NCBI GenBank assembly: GCA_045538735.1
Contig: JAZSRY010000011.1
Coordinates: forward strand, 4,801-68,800
Source of the DNA: SIG459 sp045538735
GTDB taxonomy: Bacteria > Bacillota > Clostridia > Oscillospirales > Oscillospiraceae
Direction of reading: 5' to 3'
Length of the DNA: 64,000 bases
How positions within the stretch are numbered: position 1 is the first letter of the stretch; every line of letters starts with the position of its first letter. The notes beneath the pieces were generated by a model. The model did no database searches and was not told the origin of the DNA. It saw nothing but the letters and a program-made list of their open reading frames with translations. The position numbers and the translations under genes are program-made. Positions 56,778 through 64,000 of the stretch are shown here, piece after piece.

Positions 56778-56999
56778 TTATGCATTTTCCCAGTATATTT
56801 TCAGTCCCATCACAGATATGATCTCTAAAACTTCAGAGAACTTTATTGTGCCGCGGGCTAGCTTATTAGATATATTTTGAACGGATGTCTGATCATCTGG
56901 ATCTCTATTTTCATTCATTCGATTCACAACTTCTGTAAGTGTAAATCCATGTTTGGCGATAACTGACTTTATCTCATCATGAACTTGATTCTGAGCCAT
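56778..56999 (-). CDS. HTH partner of sce7726 (DUF6471-like)
   Basis: 73 residues: helix-turn-helix-like IKSVIAKHGFTLTEVV and SVQNISNKLARGTIKFSEVL, the pattern of DUF6471 regulators commonly found directly before sce7726 genes. ATG preceded by GGCGGGTG. It may be a repressor or specificity factor. Confidence 0.7.
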   Translation of the reverse strand: MAQNQVHDEIKSVIAKHGFTLTEVVNRMNENRDPDDQTSVQNISNKLARGTIKFSEVLEIISVMGLKIYWENA

Positions 57000-57094
57000 A
57001 TTATCACCCGCCTCTTACACCATAACGTTTACATTTATTTATTATAGTGTATATAGATGGAAGTGTCAAGCGGTTTGAAGCAATGCCTACAGAC

Positions 57095-57565
57095 CTAATA
57101 CATAAACACGTAAATCGCAATATGATAGGTATGTCTGAGGTCATGAAACCGGGAGTTTGGGATTTCAATTTTGGCGACGATGTGTTTGAAACAGTCATAC
57201 ACGGTACGGTAAGATAGAGGTCCGCCTACTTCATTTCGTAACACAAGGTCAAATAAGATTTCTTTATTGACGGTGTCCGAGAATATCATGGGTCTGATTG
57301 TTAAGGCTTCAGCAGCATTTTCTTTCATGCTTTCGAACTTTTGCCTTTGCAGTCGGAAAGTGTTAAGCACGGTGGCCGGCAGGGCAATGATACGTTTTTG
57401 GCTGTTTTCCGGTGTGTTGATGTAATACCTGCCGCCTTTTACCTGCTGACGCCGCAACTGTGGTTTTACTGTCATCGCCTGATTGCCGTTCGTTGCCGGG
57501 TCTGTAGTTATGTCGTAAATACTGGTACTTTTTCCAACACCGCTTTACTTGTTGGCAACCTCCAT
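57095..57565 (-). pseudogene. ParA-tyrosine integrase chimeric relic
   Basis: Minus strand: a ParA start (MEVANK, in-frame TAA, then SGVGKSTSIYDITT) continues in the same frame into the middle and end of a tyrosine recombinase (QVKGGRYYINTPENSQKRI, then SRFHDLRHTY with the active-site H..R) truncated after it. So parA and int fused by a deletion. The element's integrase is thus broken here. The remainder of 57000-57798 holds only this and a promoter. Confidence 0.65.
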
Positions 57566-57698
57566 TACTTCGTATTTCTATATGTGTGCTTTGACATTCT
57601 TTTAAAAGCGGCAAGAGTTTCTTAGACTTGGCTTAGAACAGCTGTGTAAATATTTGAATATGGGGATGGTGTTTATACGAGTTGGGTCGACATTTATC

Positions 57699-57726
57699 TT
57701 GCGTTTCAAAAAACAAATGATATAAT
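57699..57726 (+). promoter_or_regulatory. Sigma-A-like promoter of the deaminase operon
   Basis: TTGCGT, 16-base spacer, TATAAT at 57721-57726; 73 bases before the GTG at 57799. Confidence 0.5.
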
Positions 57727-57798
57727 AGAAAACGGATAATATGATTTTCGTAAAGTGACATTAATATAAATCGTTTTGTATACGTGGGAGGGGTTTGC

Positions 57799-58734
57799 GT
57801 GAAGTCTGGACAGTTGAGTAAAGAGGACATGACTTTGGAACAGGAAAGCGGAGGATTGACAATTGTGCCATTTGACATGTCGCGGCAGAAAGGAGCGTCA
57901 TATGATATCTCGCCTACAATTATTGCAATGTCTACAAAAGTGGGAATGTTGGAAACTGTATATCGAGAAAGAAACTATCCGTATAAATACTATGTAAATG
58001 TCAAAGCGAAAGATACTGTGTTGGCGGTAAGTAGAGAGTATATTTCAGTTCCTCCAAACATGGCGGGCTATGTTGTATCGCGTGTTTCAAAAGTGTCTGA
58101 AGGTTTTGGCCATGTGAGTACAAGTATTGACCCAAACTGGAAAGGGGCTCTTTTAATAGCGTTAAGCAATCCATCTAATAAACCCATCAAGGTTTGTGTT
58201 GGGGGAGGGAGTGAAGAAAATGGGAAAAGTCTCTCTCTTGCAACAACGTCGTTTCATTACTTAAACACTCCATGCGATGAGGCCGAAATCGAATACAGTG
58301 GGATGAGACTAGACCTGCTTAAATCGTTGGCGTATTTGAAACGGCAAGGAATAAAGGCGTGGATAAATAAAAACATCCATCCGAATAGAAGAAAATTCAC
58401 AGATTTTTTCTTTAATTATTGTGAAATGCAGACGATTGATGAAAAAAACTGGCCAACAATTGCTAATGAACTGCAAGGAATCCTGCCGCACCAGGAATGT
58501 ATATACTGCAAAAACTATACAGATGCAAATAAGAAGAAAAAACAATATTTGGCTGATTTTATTATAACAGAGCATTTTCTGTTGCGCACTGTACACATAC
58601 TACAGAAATATTGGGGTTCAATATGGAAAACAGTTGCTGTAGTTTTTGCGACACTCGTAGTTTTGGGAGTGATGCCTAATGCGTGGCAAAACATAACAAA
58701 ACGTTTTTTCGAGGCATTTAATCTACTGAAATGA
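57799..58734 (+). CDS. dCTP-deaminase/dUTPase-fold protein with C-terminal membrane segment
   Basis: About 311 residues from GTG at 57799 (GGAGGGG upstream, in place of an in-frame GTG at 57784). The N-terminal half shows the Dcd/dUTPase fold: SYDI (34-37), REYISVPPNMAGYVVSR, then VSKVSEGFGHVSTSIDPNWKG with Asp111. The residue corresponding to Dcd catalytic Glu138 is Ala121 (LLIALSN), so dCTP deamination by this protein is doubtful; Asp111 of the dUTPase-like motif is kept. The C-terminal half has a CxxC (CIYCKN) and a membrane helix (~281-300). It is 34 bases before the AvcD-like gene. Role inferred as nucleotide sensor, dUTPase or membrane partner. Confidence 0.7.
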   Translation: MKSGQLSKEDMTLEQESGGLTIVPFDMSRQKGASYDISPTIIAMSTKVGMLETVYRERNYPYKYYVNVKAKDTVLAVSREYISVPPNMAGYVVSRVSKVSEGFGHVSTSIDPNWKGALLIALSNPSNKPIKVCVGGGSEENGKSLSLATTSFHYLNTPCDEAEIEYSGMRLDLLKSLAYLKRQGIKAWINKNIHPNRRKFTDFFFNYCEMQTIDEKNWPTIANELQGILPHQECIYCKNYTDANKKKKQYLADFIITEHFLLRTVHILQKYWGSIWKTVAVVFATLVVLGVMPNAWQNITKRFFEAFNLLK

Positions 58735-58768
58735 GGTAACCTTAAATGTGGAGACAGGAGGGGAAGCT

Positions 58769-61105
58769 ATGATGCAGAAAAGAAAGCAACGTTTATATAT
58801 TACAGAGATGTTGAAGCAACATGAAGAGTTTATTGTGGTAGGCATTACAGGGCGTGTCGGGTCAGGATGCTCCGAGGCAGCCAATATACTGGGTTCGTCT
58901 TTTTCACAGATTGGGTTGCCACCTATTTACCCTGGAGATACCGGACTGTCTAACGAACGTGAACGCGATAGAAGGATTCTATATAGGTATGCGACACATC
59001 ATTGGCTAAAATTTGACGTGATCCGGGTTCGGGCAATTATTACGTCTTTTTTACTCCAGGAAAATAATTTGGTGAGTTTCTGCGACGAAGTGGCCGAGTA
59101 TTTGTATCCGGGGGACAGTGATGGAGGTAGCAAATTAAGAGAGGAATTCGTAATGGGGGCGCGTAAGCATTTGAAAAATGCGTATTCCCAGGACGAGCTT
59201 GTAGATGAGCAATTCAAGAAAGTTCAAGATGTATATCGTGGGCGCAGAGGAATAGAAACTTTCGACTTTAAGACAGAGTGGGATAATGGCATTAAAGGTC
59301 TGGATTGCTCGATTTCTGCATGGAAAGTATGTGATTCAGCGGAAGGGTTTAATGTGGATAAGCTTTCAAACCTGTTTGATAAGCTTTATACGGCTGCGGA
59401 AGATGCTGAAAACTATGCTGATCGAATAAGAATGTTAAAGGAAACAGATGCTCTGCTTGAGTGCCTTGCAGCACGGACTGCTATAAAATGGTGGAACGCA
59501 ATTATTGGCGAATCGGAAAACAGCAAAGAAACAGTTGGTTCCCAAATCAAATCAATTAGCCAGATCGGTACGGTATTGTCCAGCTGGGGGAAAACAGACA
59601 GGCTCGATTTTTCCAAATATGTTTTTGTTCATAATATAATTCCGGCAATTAGCGATTCCATCCACGAGCGTATTTCGGAGAATAAAGGGTCACTTTTTAC
59701 AGAGTTATATCAAAAATATGGGAATTCCATACGCAGATACGGCAAAATCGTTTTTTCCGATGTAGATGGGGCTAACACAAAGTCATTGGGAGAGTGTACG
59801 TTTTCTATCCCACGGAGGATAAACCAGTTTATTAAATCCATACGGCATCCTTTTAGCAGGACATTTGCAAAGCCAACGCGTATCGCAATTGATTCGATAA
59901 AAAGTGCGCTTGAAGCCAATTATTTAAGAGAAAGATACTCGGCATTCTATCTTTTCGCAATCTCAACAGAAGAAAACATTCGTATCGACCGTCTTATGAG
60001 CAAAAAGAACCTCAATCTAAGAGAAATTCACTTCATGGACTGGAATGAGTACTCAAATTACGGAGCGGAGAAGTTTCAGAAGTACATGAAAGAAACAAAA
60101 AAAGCATATAAAGCCAACGCTTTACCAGATGAGTCAAGGGATGAATTGTACAATTATCTTAAGTCAGAAAAGGTGTTTAATGACGATGAGATTGCCTTTA
60201 TAAAAAGAGTGGAAGGCGATACGGCAGAAGGACCCTTACAAATTTACGATGCAGTTAGAAAAAACGCGTATGAAAATAAGCTATACCAGTTTGTGCTACA
60301 GGATGTTGGTGCCAGCATAGAAAATGCGGATGTCTTTATATCCAACAACCACTTGGGCAAAACAAAAAACCTTGAGCTAAGATGGGAAATTGTACGAAAT
60401 GTTAGCCTAATCTCACATCCTGGGCTGTTACTTCCTACTCCCATTGAGCGCTGTATGCAAGCCGCATTCACTGCAAAAGCAAATTCGGGTTGCCTATCTC
60501 GCCAAGTCGGTGCAGTTGTAACAGATTCGGAGTACAACATTTTGTCCATTGGATGGAATGATGTACCTTGTGGAGATATTTCGTGTGCAAGGAAAAACCT
60601 AAGCGATTTGGTTAACGAGCAGGATTTGGGCGCTTATACGGACTATGAAATAAACTCAGAGGATTTTCGAGATAGGATTAATAATATATACCAAGCAAGA
60701 ATGAAAGACGCTTCTGGACAATTGAACAGATTGCTTTGTGGCTTGCCATGGAGATATTGTTTTAAGGATATACATAGTGATATAAAGCAACCAATGCGCT
60801 CTAGAGCAATGCATGCAGAAGAAAAGGCATTGTCCAACGTGCGTGAAAATGCAATGGGAGGATGCTTGTTTACAACATCAAGTCCCTGCGAAATGTGTTC
60901 TAAAAATGCTAAAAATCATAAGATTAAAAAGATATATTATATTGAGCCTTACCCGGGGATATCGGAAGAACAGTATAGTAATTCAGGCGATAATGATAAT
61001 AGGGCTGAGCACATTTTGTTTACTGGGGCTATTGGAAGAGCATATACCCAGATGTATACGCCGATGATGCCTCATAAAGACGTTTTGGAGTTCCTGGGTC
61101 TCTAA
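58769..61105 (+). CDS. AvcD-like anti-phage dCTP deaminase
   Basis: 778 residues from ATG at 58769 (AGGAGGGG before it). N-terminal P-loop-like GRVGSGCS (~28-35) lacks the Walker lysine. A long middle follows. C-terminal deaminase: PTPIERCMQAAFTAKANSGC, SRQVGAVVTDSEYN, AMHAEEKAL (zinc His682, catalytic Glu684) and PCEMCSKNAKNHKIKKIYY (zinc Cys pair). AvcD-type deaminases convert dCTP to dUTP on infection and starve phage DNA synthesis. This one is longer (778 against about 530), with an extra central region. Unlike AvcID there is no obvious AvcI RNA upstream; a Dcd-fold gene takes that place. A strong terminator follows. Confidence 0.85.
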   Translation: MMQKRKQRLYITEMLKQHEEFIVVGITGRVGSGCSEAANILGSSFSQIGLPPIYPGDTGLSNERERDRRILYRYATHHWLKFDVIRVRAIITSFLLQENNLVSFCDEVAEYLYPGDSDGGSKLREEFVMGARKHLKNAYSQDELVDEQFKKVQDVYRGRRGIETFDFKTEWDNGIKGLDCSISAWKVCDSAEGFNVDKLSNLFDKLYTAAEDAENYADRIRMLKETDALLECLAARTAIKWWNAIIGESENSKETVGSQIKSISQIGTVLSSWGKTDRLDFSKYVFVHNIIPAISDSIHERISENKGSLFTELYQKYGNSIRRYGKIVFSDVDGANTKSLGECTFSIPRRINQFIKSIRHPFSRTFAKPTRIAIDSIKSALEANYLRERYSAFYLFAISTEENIRIDRLMSKKNLNLREIHFMDWNEYSNYGAEKFQKYMKETKKAYKANALPDESRDELYNYLKSEKVFNDDEIAFIKRVEGDTAEGPLQIYDAVRKNAYENKLYQFVLQDVGASIENADVFISNNHLGKTKNLELRWEIVRNVSLISHPGLLLPTPIERCMQAAFTAKANSGCLSRQVGAVVTDSEYNILSIGWNDVPCGDISCARKNLSDLVNEQDLGAYTDYEINSEDFRDRINNIYQARMKDASGQLNRLLCGLPWRYCFKDIHSDIKQPMRSRAMHAEEKALSNVRENAMGGCLFTTSSPCEMCSKNAKNHKIKKIYYIEPYPGISEEQYSNSGDNDNRAEHILFTGAIGRAYTQMYTPMMPHKDVLEFLGL

Positions 61106-61112
61106 TAACACC

Positions 61113-61480
61113 CTATAATAGCGAAAGCCCCGGTACAGTGATATTTACTGTACTGGGGCTGTTATTATACATTTTTTTAAATTCATTAAGTCTTTTTGTG
61201 AATATATTAGCTTCTTTTTCCATACTGCCAAAACTCGTCATATCAATCTCGGTAACTTGCCTTAAACCGATAATCTTTACAGCTTCAATGGCCGCTTAAC
61301 ACTGGGGCATTTTACGGGGATAAGTTGATTTTTAACGTATTCTCGATTGTATGAGTGTAGATTGCCATAACACTTGTAGACTATATTTTTTAGAATTTCA
61401 TCATCAACTAGGGGGAGATATAGTAATAGTTCATAGACATCTCTGATTGCAATACTTTCATCTATGAGGTCAATGTGCTA
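61113..61480 (-). pseudogene. Degenerate ORF fragments of unknown protein
   Basis: Minus-strand frames give coding-like pieces (IAIRDVYELLLYLPLVDDEI; then IGLRQVTEIDMTSFGSMEKE) broken by a frameshift. Family not recognised. This and the terminator are all that is visible in the cargo end 61106-61700. Confidence 0.3.
61126..61160 (+). terminator. Terminator of the deaminase operon
   Basis: AGCCCCGGTACAGT pairs with ACTGTACTGGGGCT around seven bases, followed by GTTATTAT. Confidence 0.85.
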
Positions 61481-61703
61481 TGGAAGAATCGTTCGTTATT
61501 TCGTAAGGGAGAGAACTGTAAGATAAAAGGTTTTTAAATATATCCTGCGGTATGTAATATAAATTTTCCCTAATTTTTTCCCTTAAAAAGATTAAAAAGG
61601 GGAAAAACTACTTAATATCAGCTAACACTCAAAAGGCCGCAAACCGTTGATATATAAGGCTTTTTGGCATTAGCTAACGCTATGTAATAATCGCTCTTTG
61701 CAG

Positions 61704-61726
61704 TTCGAGTCTTGTATCGTCCACCA
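61704..61726 (+). other. tRNA 3' half, probable attachment site (att)
   Basis: TTCGAGT-CTTGT-ATCGTCC-A-CCA reads as a T-loop, 3' T-stem, 3' acceptor strand, discriminator and CCA. The 5' T-stem expected (ACAAG) and 5' acceptor (GGACGAT) are not next to it; TTTGCAG is there instead. A terminator follows at once. This is what a tRNA-integrated element leaves at one end. The tRNA identity cannot be told without the anticodon. Confidence 0.6.
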
Positions 61727-61730
61727 AAAA

Positions 61731-61764
61731 GAGAGCCACGACATTGTCGTGGCTCTTCTTTTTT
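61731..61764 (+). terminator. Terminator of the interrupted tRNA
   Basis: GAGCCACGACA-TTG-TCGTGGCTC then TTCTTTTTTG, five bases after the CCA. Confidence 0.85.
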
Positions 61765-61768
61765 GTGG

Positions 61769-61845
61769 CAAGTTTGCCCTTGGCAAACTTATCCGCGCGG
61801 CGGGGAATTGAAATGTGAAGGAAAACCCTGATGGTTTTCCTTCAC
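61769..61845. repeat. Two further hairpins after the att site
   Basis: AAGTTTGCC/GGCAAACTT (61769-61790) and GTGAAGGAAAACC/GGTTTTCCTTCAC (61815-61845), with no T-run. With the terminators on each side they make a stem-rich 200-base stretch. Confidence 0.6.
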
Positions 61846-61908
61846 CCATCCTTTCCTTCCGAAAATTTCGGTCTCGAACTTGTGACCTCATGCCGAAGGC
61901 ATATTAAA

Positions 61909-61942
61909 ACCGCTTGCATTTCTGCAAGCGGGTCTTTTTTAT
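61909..61942 (+). terminator. Terminator upstream of the two-component genes
   Basis: CCGCTTGCA-TTTC-TGCAAGCGG then GTCTTTTTTATTT. Confidence 0.8.
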
Positions 61943-62048
61943 TTAATGAATGTAAAAAGTATGTAAAGTTCCGGATATACAAGCGAAAATACTTGAATTT
62001 CATAGTAAATATCGCTACCATAGAAGGCAAATGTGAGGGGGTGTATCT

Positions 62049-62729
62049 ATGATCTGGTGTGTTGAAGACGATTCCAGCATTCGCGACATTGAGGTATATG
62101 CTTTGACTTCCACAGGTTTTGATGCCAGGGGTTTTGAAGATGGCGACAGTTTTTGGAATGCATTGCAGTCAGAAAAGCCGGAGCTTGTGATTTTGGATGT
62201 GATGCTTCCCGGCAAGGACGGTGTTACCCTTCTGAAAATGATGAAGGCGTCTGAAAGACTCAGGGAGATCCCCGTCATCATGGCTACCGCCAAGGGTACA
62301 GAGTACGACAAAATTCAGAGCCTGGATTTGGGCGCGGATGATTATCTGGTCAAGCCTTTCGGCATTATGGAAATGGTCAGCCGTGTGAAAGCTGTCCTGC
62401 GCCGGTGCCAACCGGTCAAGAATCCAAAGTTGCTGAAACTGGGAGGCTTGGAGCTGAATCCCGATGAACATATCGTTACTGTGGATGGAGAACGGGTAGT
62501 TCTGACTTACAAGGAATATGAACTGCTGTATCTGTTCCTGTCTCAGCCGGGTGTCGCTTTTACAAGAGAACAGCTGCTCTCATCTGTGTGGAATACAGAT
62601 TATTTGGGAGAAACCCGTACTGTGGACATGCATATCCGAACCCTGCGCCAGAAGCTGGGAGAATACGGGCATATCATTGAAACTGTCCGCAATGTAGGCT
62701 ACCGCCTGGAGGCCAGGTATGACAAGTAA
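62049..62729 (+). CDS. PhoB/OmpR-family response regulator
   Basis: 226 residues. Receiver domain with acidic pair near residues 6-8, phospho-acceptor Asp50 in LVILDVMLPGKDG, Thr-switch MATAKG and Lys in LVKPFG; C-terminal winged helix (TREQLLSSVWNTDYLGETR, VDMHIRTLRQKL). Resembles PhoP of Firmicutes. GAGGGGGTG before the ATG. Overlaps the kinase start, so it is one operon. Confidence 0.92.
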   Translation: MIWCVEDDSSIRDIEVYALTSTGFDARGFEDGDSFWNALQSEKPELVILDVMLPGKDGVTLLKMMKASERLREIPVIMATAKGTEYDKIQSLDLGADDYLVKPFGIMEMVSRVKAVLRRCQPVKNPKLLKLGGLELNPDEHIVTVDGERVVLTYKEYELLYLFLSQPGVAFTREQLLSSVWNTDYLGETRTVDMHIRTLRQKLGEYGHIIETVRNVGYRLEARYDK

Positions 62730-64000
62730 AATCTTCCGTTCAACGGTGTTGGTTGCGGTTGCGGTCCTTCTTTGTTCTCTCGGAATTGTGATGGGTGTTC
62801 TTTATAACCATTTTACCGGTGTGCAGGTGCAGCAGCTGAAGGATGAGCTGAGCTTGGCTGTTACCGGTACGGAACAGTATGGCAACGCATTTTTGGAGAA
62901 TGTAGAAGCAGACCGATTTCGTGTAACATGGATCGATGCCGATGGCACGGTTCTGTTTGATACTCAGGTGGACCAAACTGCCATGGAAAACCACGCAGAC
63001 CGCGAGGAGATACGGGAAGCCTTTGCCGCCGGTTCCGGCAGTGCGGTGCGTACATCTTCCACCATGACCGAACAGACTTTTTATGAAGCGCAGCGCTTGC
63101 AGGACGGAACTGTGCTGCGTATTTCCACCAATCAGGAGTCTGCTTGGGCGCTGATGATGGGTATGCTGTGGCCAATCGTTTTGATTGTTGTCCTGGCCAT
63201 TGGCCTTTCTGCGCTGCTTGCTGGTCGAATGGCGAAAAATATTGTGGAGCCGCTGAATAAGCTGGATCTGGAACAGCCGCTGAAAAACGATGTTTACGAA
63301 GAAATCTCGCCTTTGCTCCATCGTATCCATCGGCAGCATCGGCAGATCGCAGAGCAGATGGATCAGATGAAGCGAAAAGCTGACGAGTTCCAGCAGATTA
63401 CTTCCCACATGCAGGAAGGCCTTGTCTTGCTGGACGGTGAAGGCACGATTATCAGCATCAATCCGGCTGCAAAGTCTTTGTTTGAAGCAGAAGATGACTG
63501 CATCGGAAAGAATTTTCTGACGATTGATCGGACCAGCACCATGCGAAGCGCAGTGAACGATGCGTTGGACAAGGGCAGAGGTTACGCAAGACTAAACCGA
63601 AACGGCCGGGATTATCAGTTAGATTTGAGCCGTATTGAATCTGACGGCACTGTGATCGGTGCAGTCGTTTTGGCCTTTGACATTACCGAGCGACTCAATT
63701 CGGAACAGATGCGCCGGGAGTTCTCTGCCAATGTCTCCCACGAACTGAAAACACCGCTGCAAGGCATCATCGGCAGCGCTGAACTGCTGGAAAGCGGTAT
63801 GGTAAAGCCGGAAGATGAAGCACAATTTGTGGGGCATATCAAGAAAGAAGCTTCCCGGTTGGTTAGCCTGATCGAGGATATCATCCGCCTTTCCCAACTG
63901 GACGAGGGCGTGGAACTGCCCAACGAGCAGGTGGATATGCTGGCCTTGGCAGAGGATGTAAAAGAAATTCTGACACCCAGTGCAGCGGAGAAGAATGTGA
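62719..64000 (+). CDS. PhoR-like sensor histidine kinase (3' partial)
   Basis: The frame opens at ATG 62719, inside the end of the response regulator gene, and runs off the window. Membrane segments at ~7-29 and ~148-168 flank an extracytoplasmic sensor; then a HAMP-like linker, a PAS domain (~225-320, EGLVLLDGEGTIISINPAAK) and the HisKA helix with phospho-His341 in ANVSHELKTPL. The ATPase domain lies beyond the window. Membrane sensor for the adjacent regulator. Confidence 0.92.
   Translation, partial: MTSKIFRSTVLVAVAVLLCSLGIVMGVLYNHFTGVQVQQLKDELSLAVTGTEQYGNAFLENVEADRFRVTWIDADGTVLFDTQVDQTAMENHADREEIREAFAAGSGSAVRTSSTMTEQTFYEAQRLQDGTVLRISTNQESAWALMMGMLWPIVLIVVLAIGLSALLAGRMAKNIVEPLNKLDLEQPLKNDVYEEISPLLHRIHRQHRQIAEQMDQMKRKADEFQQITSHMQEGLVLLDGEGTIISINPAAKSLFEAEDDCIGKNFLTIDRTSTMRSAVNDALDKGRGYARLNRNGRDYQLDLSRIESDGTVIGAVVLAFDITERLNSEQMRREFSANVSHELKTPLQGIIGSAELLESGMVKPEDEAQFVGHIKKEASRLVSLIEDIIRLSQLDEGVELPNEQVDMLALAEDVKEILTPSAAEKNV

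Noticed and set aside
61670..61891. 73-codon minus-strand frame over the tRNA half
   Set aside because: It reads through the tRNA remnant and its terminator; not a plausible gene.
61863..61905. tRNA-like words (TCTCGAAC, GACCTCATGCC) on the plus strand
   Set aside because: They resemble a reversed tRNA, but no cloverleaf can be completed.
1..64000. CRISPR array
   Set aside because: No regularly spaced short repeats were seen; the repetitive part is the YD-repeat coding region.

Overview
The window looks like a low-to-mid GC Clostridia genome, probably an Oscillospiraceae/Ruminococcaceae-type gut anaerobe. The grounds are AGGAGG-type ribosome binding sites with frequent GTG and TTG starts, LPSTG-anchored surface proteins, a Spo0A-C-like regulator, and a Tn1549/CTn-like Firmicutes conjugation module. 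No rRNA, intact tRNA or CRISPR array was seen. Species cannot be assigned from the sequence alone.

Layout. 0-7.1 kb: a very large RHS/YD-repeat surface protein with a C-terminal nuclease-like tip and a following gene that may be its immunity partner. 7.1-10.9 kb: a Spo0A-C-like zinc protein, a small membrane-anchored protein, a secreted papain-like protease and a 26-codon ORF. 10.9-18.4 kb, all on the minus strand: an ABC exporter, a radical SAM/SPASM enzyme and a 58-residue five-cysteine peptide (a probable ribosomal peptide natural product locus), then a terminator and a GC-rich MacB-like ABC transporter.

18.6-29.9 kb and 41.5-51.6 kb: two halves of an integrative conjugative element, both on the minus strand. 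Transcription order is ParA, ParB, lipoprotein, thioester adhesin, pilin, two class C sortases, DUF4314 protein, ArdC-like protein, cargo, DUF3848, DUF3991/TOPRIM, MobC, relaxase, PcfB, VirD4, small membrane protein, VirB6/TrbL-like, PrgI, VirB4, CHAP hydrolase. A candidate oriT lies upstream of mobC.

Two cargo islands carry conflict genes. 29.9-41.2 kb has a HTH-HipA fusion operon with a membrane/PLD-like protein and a methyltransferase, a serine recombinase, a YobI-like membrane P-loop NTPase, a DUF2806-like protein and an HNH-HEPN fusion. 51.7-61.1 kb has AbiH, an FRG + beta-family pair facing a sce7726-type nuclease with its HTH partner, and an operon of a dCTP-deaminase/dUTPase-fold membrane protein with an AvcD-like anti-phage dCTP deaminase. 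Relics of a TnpV gene and of a ParA-integrase chimera lie between them.

At 61.70 kb a 3' tRNA half with its terminator marks a probable attachment site. To its right is ordinary chromosome with a PhoP/PhoR-like two-component pair. The best candidates for undescribed biology are the five-cysteine radical SAM peptide locus, the deaminase operon, the YobI/DUF2806/HNH-HEPN cluster and the HTH-HipA operon.
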